This document shows, piece after piece, positions 25,971 through 34,649 of a stretch of DNA of 64,000 bases. The position numbers and the translations under genes are program-made. Under the pieces are notes generated by a model. The model made no database searches. It saw only the letters and a list, made by a program, of their open reading frames with translations, and was not told the DNA's origin. Every line of letters begins with the position of its first letter. Position 1 is the first letter of the stretch. The stretch is from the NCBI GenBank assembly GCA_902492655.1, contig CABUMF010000001.1, forward strand, positions 61,449 to 125,448, written 5' to 3'. This stretch comes from an uncultured Eubacteriales bacterium. GTDB lineage: Bacteria > Bacillota > Clostridia > HGM11514.

Positions 25971-27643
25971 ATTATCATGGGCTGAAGCCTTACGGTGCAG
26001 TTCCATCTGAAAATCAGGCAGAATGGTACAAGCGTGAAAAAATGGCATTTTTCCACTTCGGTGTGAATACATATACCGACCGGGAGTGGGGTGACGGTAC
26101 GGAGGATCCGTCCGTTTTCAACCCCACAAAGCTTGACTGTCGCTCGTGGATAAGAACCGTTAAAGAGGCAGGATTTACCACTGCTGTTATTACCGCAAAG
26201 CATCATGACGGATTTTGTCTTTGGCAGAGCAAATATACCGAGCACAGCGTTAAAAATTCTCCGTATAAAGGCGGTAAGGGCGATATTGTGCGGGAATTTA
26301 CGGACGCCTGTCGGGAATACGGAGTAAAGGCAGGTATATATCTTTCCCCGTGGGACAGGAATTATCCCGACTGGGGAACGGAAAAATATAACGAGTATTA
26401 TAAGCTTCAGCTTGAGGAGCTGTTTGGCAACTACGGCGAGATTCACGAATGCTGGTGGGACGGCGCAGGAAGCGACAAGGCGGTTTACGATTGGGGACTT
26501 TGGGCTTATACCGTAAAAAGACTTCAGCCGAACTGCGTGGTTTTCGGGCCTTACACTCTTTGTCACCCCGATTATATCGACACAAGGTGGGTAGGCAACG
26601 AGGCAGGCTTTGCCGGAGAGCCGTGCTACGCTACAATCAACCTTACTGCCGATAAGGCGAGCGTCAAGCACATTCTTAACCACGGTGTGCGTGACGGCGA
26701 AATTTTCATGCCTGCCGAGGTTGATGTATCCATTCGCCCCGGCTGGTTTTATCACGAAAACCAAAGGAGCGATGTAAGAAAGCCCTCAAATCTTGTGCAG
26801 CTTTGGTTTGATTCTGTGGGGAGTAACTGCAATTTGCTTTTGAACATCCCTCCGAATAAGGAAGGTCTTTTAGACAGTGAGGACAGTCAAAGCCTTCTTG
26901 AAGCCGAAAAAATTCTTAAGCAGACCTTTGCTTTCAACCTTCTTTGCGGCTCGAAAATTACGGCTGATAAGGCAAGGGAGGGCTGCAGCGCCGCACTTGT
27001 TACAGGTAAGGGCGGATTTTACGCTCCCGAGGACGGGAATTTTTGCCCGACAATGGAGTTTGATTTGGGCAAAGAAACGGAATTTGACTGTGTTTCGGTT
27101 TCCGAGGTAATTGAGCTCGGGCATAGGGTTCGAGGCTTTGTAATTTCTGCTTATTCAGGCGGAAAATGGACGGAGCTTTTAAGGTCCGAATGTATAGGAA
27201 ACAGGTTTGCAAGGCATTTTGAACCCGTTACGGCATCCAAAATCAGGCTTGAAATTACGGATGCCGCCTGCGTTCCGGCAATTTCGGAATTCGGAATTTA
27301 TAAAATGCCGTTTGATGTTTTTGCCGATATATATGCGGTTTCAAAAAATAAAAATCTTCTTGAAAACCCTTCGTCATCTGTGGAAACGGGCGAAACCGAG
27401 ACGGTAATCGACCTTGGCGGAATTTATCCCTTCAATACCGTAACATTTAACGGGGACGGAATTTGGAATTATGAGATTATGGCTTTTGACGGGCAGGAAT
27501 ACTACAAAATTTTTGAAGGCACAAAGCCCGACCGCAATGCAATTTGCAGATTTGAAACGGTTAAGGACGCATATAAGCTGAAAATCGTTTACGGTGATTT
27601 GCGTCCGGTAAATCTTGATGTAAAAGTGTATAACATGGAATAG
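25967..27643 (+). CDS. Alpha-L-fucosidase, GH29
   Basis: The 558-residue protein has a GH29 catalytic barrel with FFHFGVNTYTDREWG near residue 29, ITAKHHDGFCLWQSKYTEHS near residue 70, GIYLSPWDRN and the nucleophile D165 in ECWWDGAG. The C-terminal 200 or so residues are beta-rich, like discoidin/CBM-type sugar-binding modules. It removes alpha-linked L-fucose from oligosaccharides. No signal peptide is present, so it should act on imported fucosylated sugars. The start codon overlaps the ppx/gppA stop (ATGA), which suggests co-transcription. The subfamily and linkage are not certain. Confidence 0.88.
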   Translation: MNYHGLKPYGAVPSENQAEWYKREKMAFFHFGVNTYTDREWGDGTEDPSVFNPTKLDCRSWIRTVKEAGFTTAVITAKHHDGFCLWQSKYTEHSVKNSPYKGGKGDIVREFTDACREYGVKAGIYLSPWDRNYPDWGTEKYNEYYKLQLEELFGNYGEIHECWWDGAGSDKAVYDWGLWAYTVKRLQPNCVVFGPYTLCHPDYIDTRWVGNEAGFAGEPCYATINLTADKASVKHILNHGVRDGEIFMPAEVDVSIRPGWFYHENQRSDVRKPSNLVQLWFDSVGSNCNLLLNIPPNKEGLLDSEDSQSLLEAEKILKQTFAFNLLCGSKITADKAREGCSAALVTGKGGFYAPEDGNFCPTMEFDLGKETEFDCVSVSEVIELGHRVRGFVISAYSGGKWTELLRSECIGNRFARHFEPVTASKIRLEITDAACVPAISEFGIYKMPFDVFADIYAVSKNKNLLENPSSSVETGETETVIDLGGIYPFNTVTFNGDGIWNYEIMAFDGQEYYKIFEGTKPDRNAICRFETVKDAYKLKIVYGDLRPVNLDVKVYNME

Positions 27644-27676
27644 CAAAGACGGGCATATACTTTAATCGGTGATGAT

Positions 27677-28369
27677 ATGAAAGTCATTTTAAGGCGCTGG
27701 AAAGCTCATGCCGGTTACAGTATCGGGAGAAAAAGAATAAACACATTTATTGTGCCTTTGCTTGTTTGCGCCGCGGTTGTTTTGTTTTCGAGGCTTTTTG
27801 TCAAGGGCGTCATTCCGCAGATTATAGATATGGCGCAGGACAATGCCGAAACCGATGTGGTTTTGCTTATCGACGATGCGGTTTATTCTTGCAAGGAGCT
27901 TGAAAACCTAAAATATGAGGATATAATAAGCGTATCGTACGATAATCAGGGACAGGTTACCTCGGTTTTTGCAAACGAGGTTAAGCTTAATAAAATAAGG
28001 TCGGCTCTATCCCGCTCCATGAACGAGAGTATGAACAGGCTTAACGAAACCGAGGTTTATGTGCCTCTCGGAATGTTTTTGGGTTCAAAGCTTTTTTCGG
28101 GTATGGGCGTGAGGATTCCTTTTAAGAGCGAGCCGTACGGTACTGCGTATGCCGACTTTAAAAGCTCCTTTGAGGGAGTGGAAATTAATCGGACGGTGCA
28201 TAAAATCAGCCTTGTTGCATCGGCGAGTATTGCGATAATTCTGCCGTTCGGCGGAAATACTCTCAAGGTGGAAAAGGAAATACCGATTGCCGAAACAATC
28301 ATTGCCGGGCAAGTGCCGAAGGCTTATGCTGATATAAACGGATTGGTGAAAAATGAAGGAAAGAATTGA
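27677..28369 (+). CDS. yunB: Sporulation protein YunB
   Basis: The 230-residue protein has one N-terminal membrane helix (residues about 22-42, FIVPLLVCAAVVLFSRLFV) and the YunB pattern. That pattern includes ISVSYDNQGQVTSVFANEV, PLGMFLGSKLFSGMGVRIPF and a late SIAIILPFGG. In Bacillus yunB is a mother-cell sporulation gene required for spore formation. The gene supports the view that this organism forms endospores. Its 3' end overlaps ligA by 17 nt. Confidence 0.9.
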   Translation: MKVILRRWKAHAGYSIGRKRINTFIVPLLVCAAVVLFSRLFVKGVIPQIIDMAQDNAETDVVLLIDDAVYSCKELENLKYEDIISVSYDNQGQVTSVFANEVKLNKIRSALSRSMNESMNRLNETEVYVPLGMFLGSKLFSGMGVRIPFKSEPYGTAYADFKSSFEGVEINRTVHKISLVASASIAIILPFGGNTLKVEKEIPIAETIIAGQVPKAYADINGLVKNEGKN

Positions 28370-30332
28370 AGAACTTACAAAAATCTTAAATGAGCATAAT
28401 TACAATTATTATGTAATGGATAACCCCACGATTTCGGATTTTGAATACGATGCAATGCTTCGGGAGCTTGAAAACCTGGAAAATAAGTACCCCGAGTTTG
28501 CTCTCCCCGATTCTCCCACAAAAAGGGTGGGAGGCTATGCTCTTGAAAGCTTTGAGCAGGTTGAGCATACGGTTCCCATGGAAAGCATAAACGATGTTTT
28601 TTCGTTCGGTGAGCTTTCGGAGTTTGACGAAAGGGTAAAGGGACTTTTGCCCGATGAAAAAATCGAATATGTCGTTGAATACAAGATAGACGGGCTGTCG
28701 GTTTCGCTTGAATACAGGAACGGTCTTTTGGAAATCGGCTCAACAAGAGGGAACGGAAGAATAGGCGAAAATGTTACCGAGAACATAAAAACAATCATGA
28801 GTATTCCCTTGTCGGTGGAAAACGCACCCGAGCTTTTGGAGGTAAGAGGCGAGGTTTATATGCCTCACAAAAGTTTCATTGCGGTAAACAATATGCGAGA
28901 GATTAGCGGCGAGCCTTTGTTTGCAAATCCGAGAAATGCGGCGGCGGGGTCGCTTCGTCAGCTTGACCCGAAAATTGCCGCAAAGAGAAAGCTTGACATA
29001 TTTGTGTTTAATGTTCAGAGGATTTCCGACGATAAATTCGATAACCATTACGATTCGCTCCTGTACCTTAAGGAGCTTGGATTTAAGGTTATTCCCGATT
29101 TTAAGAAGTTTTCCGACATCGAAGGTGTCATTTCCGAAATAAACAGCATTTCCGAAAGACGGGGCGAGCTTGGATTTGATATTGACGGCGTTGTAATCAA
29201 GGTAAATTCCTTTGCTCAGCGTGCAAAGCTCGGGAGCACCGCAAAGGCTCCGAGGTGGGCGGCGGCTTACAAATTCCCTCCCGAAAAAAAGAAAACGAAG
29301 CTTACGGATATTGTTATAAATGTGGGGAGGACGGGCGTTCTCACGCCAAATGCGGTTCTTCAACCTGTAAGGCTTGCCGGCACAACGGTTTGCAAGGCCA
29401 CCCTTCATAACATTGATTTTATAAGGGAAAGAGATATAAGAATAGGCGATACCGTTGTTGTTCAGAAGGCAGGGGAGATAATTCCCGAGGTTTTGTCGGT
29501 GGACAAGCTTTTAAGGGACGGCACTGAAACCGTATTTAATATGCCCGAAAGCTGTCCTGTTTGCGGCGCACCCGTTGTCAGAGACGAGGGTGAGGCGGCT
29601 TATCGGTGTACGGGAATAGAATGTCCGGCTCAGCTTGTGAGAAATATTATTCATTTTGCGTCAAAGGGCGCAATGGATATTGACGGGCTCGGGCCTGCTC
29701 TCGTTGAATCCCTTATCGACTCGAAACTGATAAAATCCGAGGCGGATTTATATTATCTTTCAGAGGAAGATGTTGCAAAGCTTGAAAGAATGGGCAAAAA
29801 ATCGGCGCAAAATCTAATTTCGGCAATCGAAAAGAGTAAGAAAAACGATTTGTCAAGGCTGATAACGGCTCTCGGAATAAGGCACGTCGGCGCAAATTCG
29901 GCAAAGCTTATCGCATCACGCTTTGGGTCGATGGACGCGCTTATTTTGGCATCCCGTGACGAGATTGCGGAAATCTCGGATGTCGGCGAAATAATGGCGC
30001 AAAGCATTGTCGATTTTCTCTCTCAGGAGCAAACAAGGCACACGATAAATCGGCTTAAAGACGCCGGCGTTAATATGACATACGAGGTCGAGGCGGCAGG
30101 AACAAAATTTGAGGGGATGACCTTTGTTCTGACCGGAACTCTTGAAAATTATACAAGGTCAGAGGCTTCCAAAATCATCGAAAGCCTGGGCGGCAAGGTT
30201 TCCTCATCCGTTTCAAAAAAGACAAGCGTTGTTCTGGCAGGCGATGAGGCAGGAAGCAAGCTCGACAAGGCAGAAAAATTAGGCATAAAAATTATAAATG
30301 AGGAAGAATTTTCTACACTTATTTCCGAATAG
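28353..30332 (+). CDS. ligA: NAD-dependent DNA ligase
   Basis: The 659-residue ligase has all domains in order: Ia (NYNYYVMDNPTISDFEYD), the adenylation domain with catalytic K111 in EYKIDGLSVSLEY, the OB fold, a four-Cys zinc finger (CPVCG ... CTGIECPAQ), helix-hairpin-helix repeats and a C-terminal BRCT domain (FVLTGTLENYTRSEASKIIE). It seals nicks in replication and repair. The ATG lies inside the end of yunB, 17 nt before its stop. Confidence 0.97.
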   Translation: MKERIEELTKILNEHNYNYYVMDNPTISDFEYDAMLRELENLENKYPEFALPDSPTKRVGGYALESFEQVEHTVPMESINDVFSFGELSEFDERVKGLLPDEKIEYVVEYKIDGLSVSLEYRNGLLEIGSTRGNGRIGENVTENIKTIMSIPLSVENAPELLEVRGEVYMPHKSFIAVNNMREISGEPLFANPRNAAAGSLRQLDPKIAAKRKLDIFVFNVQRISDDKFDNHYDSLLYLKELGFKVIPDFKKFSDIEGVISEINSISERRGELGFDIDGVVIKVNSFAQRAKLGSTAKAPRWAAAYKFPPEKKKTKLTDIVINVGRTGVLTPNAVLQPVRLAGTTVCKATLHNIDFIRERDIRIGDTVVVQKAGEIIPEVLSVDKLLRDGTETVFNMPESCPVCGAPVVRDEGEAAYRCTGIECPAQLVRNIIHFASKGAMDIDGLGPALVESLIDSKLIKSEADLYYLSEEDVAKLERMGKKSAQNLISAIEKSKKNDLSRLITALGIRHVGANSAKLIASRFGSMDALILASRDEIAEISDVGEIMAQSIVDFLSQEQTRHTINRLKDAGVNMTYEVEAAGTKFEGMTFVLTGTLENYTRSEASKIIESLGGKVSSSVSKKTSVVLAGDEAGSKLDKAEKLGIKIINEEEFSTLISE

Positions 30333-30363
30333 GTGTGGGATAATAAAACCGAGGTGATTTATA

Positions 30364-30534
30364 ATGTGCAAGTTCTGTAAAGGAATGGTAATCGGTATTG
30401 TGGTGGGCACAGGAATTCTTCTTGCGGTAAATCCGCCGGAAAAAAAGGATATTCGTGCCATGAAAAGAAGCGCAAGACGGGTGTTTCACAAAATGGAGGA
30501 TGCGGCAGACGGATTGTGCTGCAAGATGAGATGA
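30364..30534 (+). CDS. 56-residue single-helix membrane peptide
   Basis: The frame starts MCKFCKGMVIGIVVGTGILL. It has one hydrophobic helix (residues 8-22) followed by a basic region (RAMKRSARRVFHKME) and a CC pair near the end. CGAGGTGATTTATA just upstream of the ATG gives a convincing ribosome site. The pattern recalls short YtxH-like membrane proteins, but no family is certain. It lies 31 nt after ligA and ahead of a terminator hairpin. Confidence 0.65.
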   Translation: MCKFCKGMVIGIVVGTGILLAVNPPEKKDIRAMKRSARRVFHKMEDAADGLCCKMR

Positions 30535-30539
30535 ACGGG

Positions 30540-30566
30540 GCGGTCGCAATTTGCGGCCGCTTTATT
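30540..30566 (+). terminator. Terminator hairpin after the small membrane peptide
   Basis: GCGGTCGCAA at 30540-30549 pairs with TTGCGGCCGC at 30551-30560 (one G-T pair, innermost pairs probably open). TTTATT follows. Confidence 0.6.
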
Positions 30567-30576
30567 CAGATTTTGC

Positions 30577-30605
30577 TTGATTTTTTCGGAAAACTATAGT
30601 ATAAT
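30577..30605 (+). promoter_or_regulatory. Sigma-A promoter of galE
   Basis: TTGATT at 30577-30582 and TATAAT at 30600-30605 are 17 nt apart. Confidence 0.8.
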
Positions 30606-30634
30606 TAAAGTATTCTATAAATTCGGAGGTCATT

Positions 30635-31636
30635 ATGAGTATTTTGGTTACAGGCGGAGCTGGCTACATAGGAAGCCACACTTGCGTTGAGCTTTTGTCG
30701 GCAGGCTACGATATAGTGGTTGTTGACAATTTTGTTAATTCAAAGCCCGAAGCGGTTGAAAATATCAGGAAGATTTCGGGTAAGGATTTTAAGTTTTACG
30801 AGGCTGACCTTATTGACAGATGTGCGGTTGAGAAAATTTTTGAAGAGAATGATATAGATGTTGTCATTCATTTTGCGGGACTTAAGGCGGTCGGCGAATC
30901 CGTTTCTCAGCCGATAAGATATTATCATAACAATATCGAAAGCACGCTTGTTCTTTGCGATGTTATGGCAAAGCATAATTGCAAAAAGATAGTGTTCAGC
31001 TCCTCGGCGACGGTTTACGGCGATCCTGCGTCCGTACCGATTACGGAGGATTTTCCGCTTCATACTACAAATCCCTACGGCAGCACAAAGCTCATGATTG
31101 AAAGGATTTTGCAGGATATTTTCGTGTCGGACAAGGATTGGGGCATTGTTCTGTTGAGATATTTCAATCCCATAGGTGCTCATAAGAGCGGACTTTTGGG
31201 AGAAGATCCGAACGGTATTCCAAACAATCTTTTGCCTTATGTTGCAAAGGTTGCGACGGGTGAGCTTGAGGTTTTGAGCGTGTTCGGGGATGATTACGAC
31301 ACTCCCGACGGTACGGGTGTGCGTGACTATATTCATGTTGTTGACCTTGCGCTGGGACACGTGAAGGCGGTTGAAAAGATTTTGGGCGAAAACGGCGTAA
31401 ATATTTACAACTTGGGAACAGGCAACGGCTACAGCGTTCTGCAGGTGGTAAAGGCATTTGAAAGTGCAAGCGGCAAAAAGGTTAATTATAAAATCGTTGA
31501 CAGAAGACCGGGCGACATTGCCCAGTGCTATGCAAACCCCGATAAGGCGTACCGTGAGCTCGGCTGGAAGGCGAAGTACGGTATTGACGAGATGTGCAAG
31601 GACGCATGGAATTTTGCGAGCAAGCATATAAAATAA
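30635..31636 (+). CDS. galE: UDP-glucose 4-epimerase
   Basis: The 333-residue short-chain dehydrogenase-type enzyme interconverts UDP-glucose and UDP-galactose. It has the NAD site VTGGAGYIGSHTC, a catalytic serine in VFSSSATVYGDP near residue 123, the YxxxK motif in NPYGSTKLMIE near residue 149, and RYFNPIGAHKSG. TCGGAGG precedes the ATG. In this setting it may serve the Leloir pathway downstream of the beta-galactosidase, or cell-surface sugar synthesis. Confidence 0.95.
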   Translation: MSILVTGGAGYIGSHTCVELLSAGYDIVVVDNFVNSKPEAVENIRKISGKDFKFYEADLIDRCAVEKIFEENDIDVVIHFAGLKAVGESVSQPIRYYHNNIESTLVLCDVMAKHNCKKIVFSSSATVYGDPASVPITEDFPLHTTNPYGSTKLMIERILQDIFVSDKDWGIVLLRYFNPIGAHKSGLLGEDPNGIPNNLLPYVAKVATGELEVLSVFGDDYDTPDGTGVRDYIHVVDLALGHVKAVEKILGENGVNIYNLGTGNGYSVLQVVKAFESASGKKVNYKIVDRRPGDIAQCYANPDKAYRELGWKAKYGIDEMCKDAWNFASKHIK

Positions 31637-31644
31637 CAAATGCA

Positions 31645-31676
31645 ATCTGCCTGCATATATTGTAGGCAGATAATTT
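31645..31676 (+). terminator. Terminator hairpin after galE
   Basis: An 11-bp stem pairs 31645-31655 with 31661-31671 (one G-T pair) around a TATAT loop. AATTTTG follows, so it is modest. Confidence 0.6.
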
Positions 31677-31694
31677 TGTGTCGGAGGGATAAGC

Positions 31695-32159
31695 TTGAAA
31701 ATTCTTGTGGATGCGGATGCCTGTCCGGTTAAGGAAATAATTGAGCGTGTAGCAAAAAAACATGAAATTCCGGTAGTTATGTTTATAGATTCATCCCATG
31801 TTCTTTATTCGGACTATTCAGAAATCGTAACAGTCGGGCAGGGAAAGGACGCCGTTGACATTGCTCTTATAAACCGAGCCGAGCGGGGGGATGTTGTTGT
31901 CACCCAGGATTACGGCGTTGCGGCTATGGCGCTTGGGAAGGGAGCATATCCCATAAATAATTTCGGTGTTGTTATTTCCGATGATAATATTGACAGAATG
32001 CTCTTTGAACGCCACATTTCCGCAAAAATCAGGAGAAGCGGCGGAAGGCTTTGCGGCTTTCACAAAAGAACCAAAGAAAATGACGAAATATTTGAAAAAA
32101 ACTTTACACAGCTTATAGAAAAGCTTATTTCGGAGAGAAAGGAAGCTTCGGATGATTAA
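31695..32159 (+). CDS. YaiI/YqxD family protein (DUF188)
   Basis: The 154-residue protein starts MKILVDADACPVKEIIERVA and contains VVTQDYGVAAMALGKGAYPIN, the marks of the DUF188 family. The fold is PIN/NYN nuclease-like with conserved Asp residues (DADACP), so nuclease activity is plausible but unproven. The start is TTG at 31695 behind GGAGGG. It overlaps the next gene by 8 nt. Confidence 0.92.
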   Translation: MKILVDADACPVKEIIERVAKKHEIPVVMFIDSSHVLYSDYSEIVTVGQGKDAVDIALINRAERGDVVVTQDYGVAAMALGKGAYPINNFGVVISDDNIDRMLFERHISAKIRRSGGRLCGFHKRTKENDEIFEKNFTQLIEKLISERKEASDD

Positions 32160-32574
32160 GAGGTTTTTTGCACTTGTGTGCCTTATTACGGTGCTTTGCT
32201 CGGTAACGGTATATTCTCGGGACATAACGGTCATGGTTGACGGAAACCCGCTTTTTTGCGATGCAGAGCCGATTATAAAAAACGACAGGGTTCTGGTTCC
32301 CATGCGTGCTATATTTGAGGCACTTTCCTGTGATGTTTCGTATAAGGAGGAATTTGACGGGAATTATGTGTATGCAGTGAGGGGAAATGACCTTGTTGCC
32401 CACAAAATAGGCTCGGATTCCATTTTTGTAAACGGCGAAACAGTAAAGCTTGATGTTTCCTCCGAAATATTGTCGGACAGGGCGTTCGTTCCGCTTAGAG
32501 CCGTTTCGGAGGCACTTGAATGCTCCGTTTTATGGGATGATAAAGAGTATATCGTCGATGTGAAAAGCAAATAG
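32152..32574 (+). CDS. Secreted copper-amine-oxidase N-terminal-like (stalk) domain protein
   Basis: The 140-residue protein has a signal peptide (MIKRFFALVCLITVLCSVTV) with probable cleavage near residues 22-25. Two copies of the stalk-domain beta motif follow: IIKNDRVLVPMRAIFEALSC and SEILSDRAFVPLRAVSEALE. Such modules are common in surface proteins of Clostridia and usually mediate wall or protein contacts. No catalytic part is present. It overlaps yaiI by 8 nt and is probably translated in coupling with it. Confidence 0.88.
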   Translation: MIKRFFALVCLITVLCSVTVYSRDITVMVDGNPLFCDAEPIIKNDRVLVPMRAIFEALSCDVSYKEEFDGNYVYAVRGNDLVAHKIGSDSIFVNGETVKLDVSSEILSDRAFVPLRAVSEALECSVLWDDKEYIVDVKSK

Positions 32575-32597
32575 TTTAAATTTTTCGCTGAAAATGC

Positions 32598-32626
32598 TTG
32601 ACAAATATGCAAAAATAGTGTATCAT
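32598..32626 (+). promoter_or_regulatory. Sigma-A promoter of the ylxM-ffh operon
   Basis: TTGACA at 32598-32603 and TATCAT at 32621-32626 are 17 nt apart. Confidence 0.82.
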
Positions 32627-32628
32627 AT

Positions 32629-32656
32629 AGGTGTAAAGGTTAAATGCTTTACACCT
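32629..32656 (+). promoter_or_regulatory. Inverted repeat at the transcription start of ylxM
   Basis: AGGTGTAAAG at 32629-32638 is the exact reverse complement of CTTTACACCT at 32647-32656, with 8 nt between. TTTTT follows. Because transcription should begin near 32633, inside the left arm, an operator or a 5' stabilising hairpin is more likely than a full attenuator. Confidence 0.6.
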
Positions 32657-32674
32657 TTTTGCGTGGGAGGCTTT

Positions 32675-33001
32675 ATGGAAAAGAATTTTTATGCGGCTCA
32701 GTTGCTTGACGCTTACAGGCGGCTTCTTACCGATAAGCAGGCGGATATTATGAGCCTGTATTACGAGGAGGATTTAAGTCTTTCCGAAATTAAGGAGCAT
32801 TACGGCATAACAAGGCAAGCGGTTTTGGATAACATAAAGCGTTCGGAAAAGCAGCTTGAACGGTTTGAAAGCAAGCTCGGGCTTGTGAAGCTTATAAATA
32901 AGCATCGTGCGGCGGCGGAGGAAATCAGAAAGCTTCTTTTGGGGCTTGAGCCCGAAACGGCGCAAAAAATAGAATTACAGCTACGGGAAATGGAGGATTG
33001 A
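32675..33001 (+). CDS. ylxM: YlxM/p13-like SRP-associated DNA-binding protein
   Basis: The 108-residue protein has the UPF0122 pattern: LLTDKQADIMSLYYEEDLSL, then the helix-turn-helix segment SEIKEHYGITRQAVLDNIKR. It resembles sigma region 4 and is nearly always found directly ahead of ffh. It may modulate SRP. I chose the ATG at 32675, 5 nt after GGGAGG. Longer versions would start upstream of the transcription start. ffh follows after 3 nt. Confidence 0.92.
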   Translation: MEKNFYAAQLLDAYRRLLTDKQADIMSLYYEEDLSLSEIKEHYGITRQAVLDNIKRSEKQLERFESKLGLVKLINKHRAAAEEIRKLLLGLEPETAQKIELQLREMED

Positions 33002-33004
33002 CCT

Positions 33005-34342
33005 ATGGCATTTGAAAGTCTTGCAGGTAAGCTTGAGGCGGCTTTTAAGAAGCTTCGCGGTAAGGGAAGGCTTACGGAGGACGATATTAAGACAGCAATG
33101 CGAGAGGTCAAAATGGCACTTCTCGAGGCTGATGTAAACTTCAAAATCGTTAAGGATTTCATAAAGAATGTGTCGGAGCGTTCTGTCGGGGCGGATGTTC
33201 TGGAAAGCCTTACGCCCGGTCAGCAGGTAATAAAAATCGTTAATGAGGAGCTTATAAAGCTCATGGGCGAAAAGCCCGTAAAGCTCACATTCAACTCAAA
33301 TCCTCCGAGTGTTTATATGCTTGTGGGGCTTCAGGGAGCAGGTAAAACAACGACCTGCGCAAAGCTTGCGGGCGTTTTGAGGAAGGACGGGAAAAAGCCT
33401 CTCCTCGTTGCCTGCGATGTGTACAGACCTGCCGCAATAAAGCAGCTTCAGGTTGTGGGGGCACAGCTTAATATTCCGGTTTTCACAATCGAGGGAAGTA
33501 AAGACCCGGTTGAAATATCAAAGGCGGCGCTTCGCCATGCGGTTTCAAACCTCAATGATGTCGTTATCATTGATACCGCCGGAAGGCTTCATGTGGATGA
33601 GGTCTTGATGGACGAGCTCGAGAATATAAAAAATGCCGTAAAACCGCAGGAAATCCTGCTCACCGTTGATGCGATGACAGGTCAGGATGCGGTAAACGTT
33701 GCGGAAAGCTTTCACAATAAGCTAAGCATTGACGGAGTGATACTCACAAAGCTTGACGGTGATACAAGAGGCGGTGCCGCAATCTCCGTTCGTGCGGTTA
33801 CGGGGCGGCCGATAAAGTTTGCCGGCATGGGCGAAAAGCTCAGCGATCTTGAGCCGTTTTATCCCGATCGCATGGCTTCGAGAATTCTCGGAATGGGCGA
33901 TGTGCTTACGCTTATCGAGAAGGCGGAGCAGGCGTTTGACGAAAAGCAGGCGGCAGAGCTTGAAAGAAAAATGCGTACACAGACCTTCACCCTTGATGAC
34001 TTTTTGGATCAAATGGAGCAGCTCAAAAAAATGGGCCCGCTTTCGGGGATTATGGAAATGCTCCCCGGATTTAACAAGGCGAAGATGGGCGATATAAATA
34101 TAGACGAAAAAAAGTTCTACCGTGTGGGTGCGATAATTAAATCCATGACGCCTGCGGAAAGAACAAATCCCGATATAATAAACGCAAGCCGAAAGCAAAG
34201 AATAGCAAACGGCTGCGGAATGAAGGTAAACGATGTAAATGCACTGCTCAAGCAATTTGACCAGATGCGTAAAATGATGAAGCAGTTTTCAAATCCCAAA
34301 AAGATGAAACGCTTCGGAAGAGGGCTTAAACTTCCGTTCTGA
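33005..34342 (+). CDS. ffh: Signal recognition particle protein Ffh
   Basis: The 445-residue SRP54 GTPase has an N-terminal helical bundle, the P-loop GLQGAGKTTTCAKLA near residue 106, DTAGRLHVDEVLMDEL, TKLDGDTRGGAA, and a Met-rich M domain (DQMEQLKKMGPLSGIMEMLP, QMRKMMKQFSNPKKM). The M domain binds 4.5S RNA and signal peptides. It targets membrane and secreted proteins to FtsY and SecYEG. The gene leads into the rpsP-trmD cluster, a usual Firmicute order. Confidence 0.97.
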   Translation: MAFESLAGKLEAAFKKLRGKGRLTEDDIKTAMREVKMALLEADVNFKIVKDFIKNVSERSVGADVLESLTPGQQVIKIVNEELIKLMGEKPVKLTFNSNPPSVYMLVGLQGAGKTTTCAKLAGVLRKDGKKPLLVACDVYRPAAIKQLQVVGAQLNIPVFTIEGSKDPVEISKAALRHAVSNLNDVVIIDTAGRLHVDEVLMDELENIKNAVKPQEILLTVDAMTGQDAVNVAESFHNKLSIDGVILTKLDGDTRGGAAISVRAVTGRPIKFAGMGEKLSDLEPFYPDRMASRILGMGDVLTLIEKAEQAFDEKQAAELERKMRTQTFTLDDFLDQMEQLKKMGPLSGIMEMLPGFNKAKMGDINIDEKKFYRVGAIIKSMTPAERTNPDIINASRKQRIANGCGMKVNDVNALLKQFDQMRKMMKQFSNPKKMKRFGRGLKLPF

Positions 34343-34382
34343 ACGAAAGTTTATATATAATCCTTTTAAGGAGGTGAAAAAT

Positions 34383-34625
34383 ATGGTAAAAATCAGACTC
34401 AAAAGATTAGGTGCAAAGAAGGCTCCTTTTTACAGAATCGTTGTTGCTGATTCCCGTTATCCCCGTGATGGCAGATTTATCGAAGAAATCGGTACTTATA
34501 ATCCTTGCGTAAATCCTGCTGAAATCAAGGTTGACGGAGAAAAGGCAAAGGAATGGATCGGCAAGGGTGCACAGCCTACCGATACGGTTAAATCCTTGCT
34601 TAAGAAGAAAGGTATCATCGGCTAA
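34383..34625 (+). CDS. rpsP: 30S ribosomal protein S16
   Basis: The 80-residue protein MVKIRLKRLGAKKAPFYRIV is a standard S16, needed for 30S assembly. The ATG at 34383 is 6 nt after AAGGAGGTG. A GTG at 34374 falls inside that ribosome site and is rejected. The gene is 40 nt after ffh and 24 nt before khpA. Confidence 0.97.
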   Translation: MVKIRLKRLGAKKAPFYRIVVADSRYPRDGRFIEEIGTYNPCVNPAEIKVDGEKAKEWIGKGAQPTDTVKSLLKKKGIIG

Positions 34626-34649
34626 TATGTGAAAGGAAGCGGACTTGGT

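Noticed and set aside
34374..34382. Upstream GTG start for rpsP
   Set aside because: The GTG is part of the AAGGAGGTG ribosome site. The ATG at 34383 matches the conserved S16 N-terminus.
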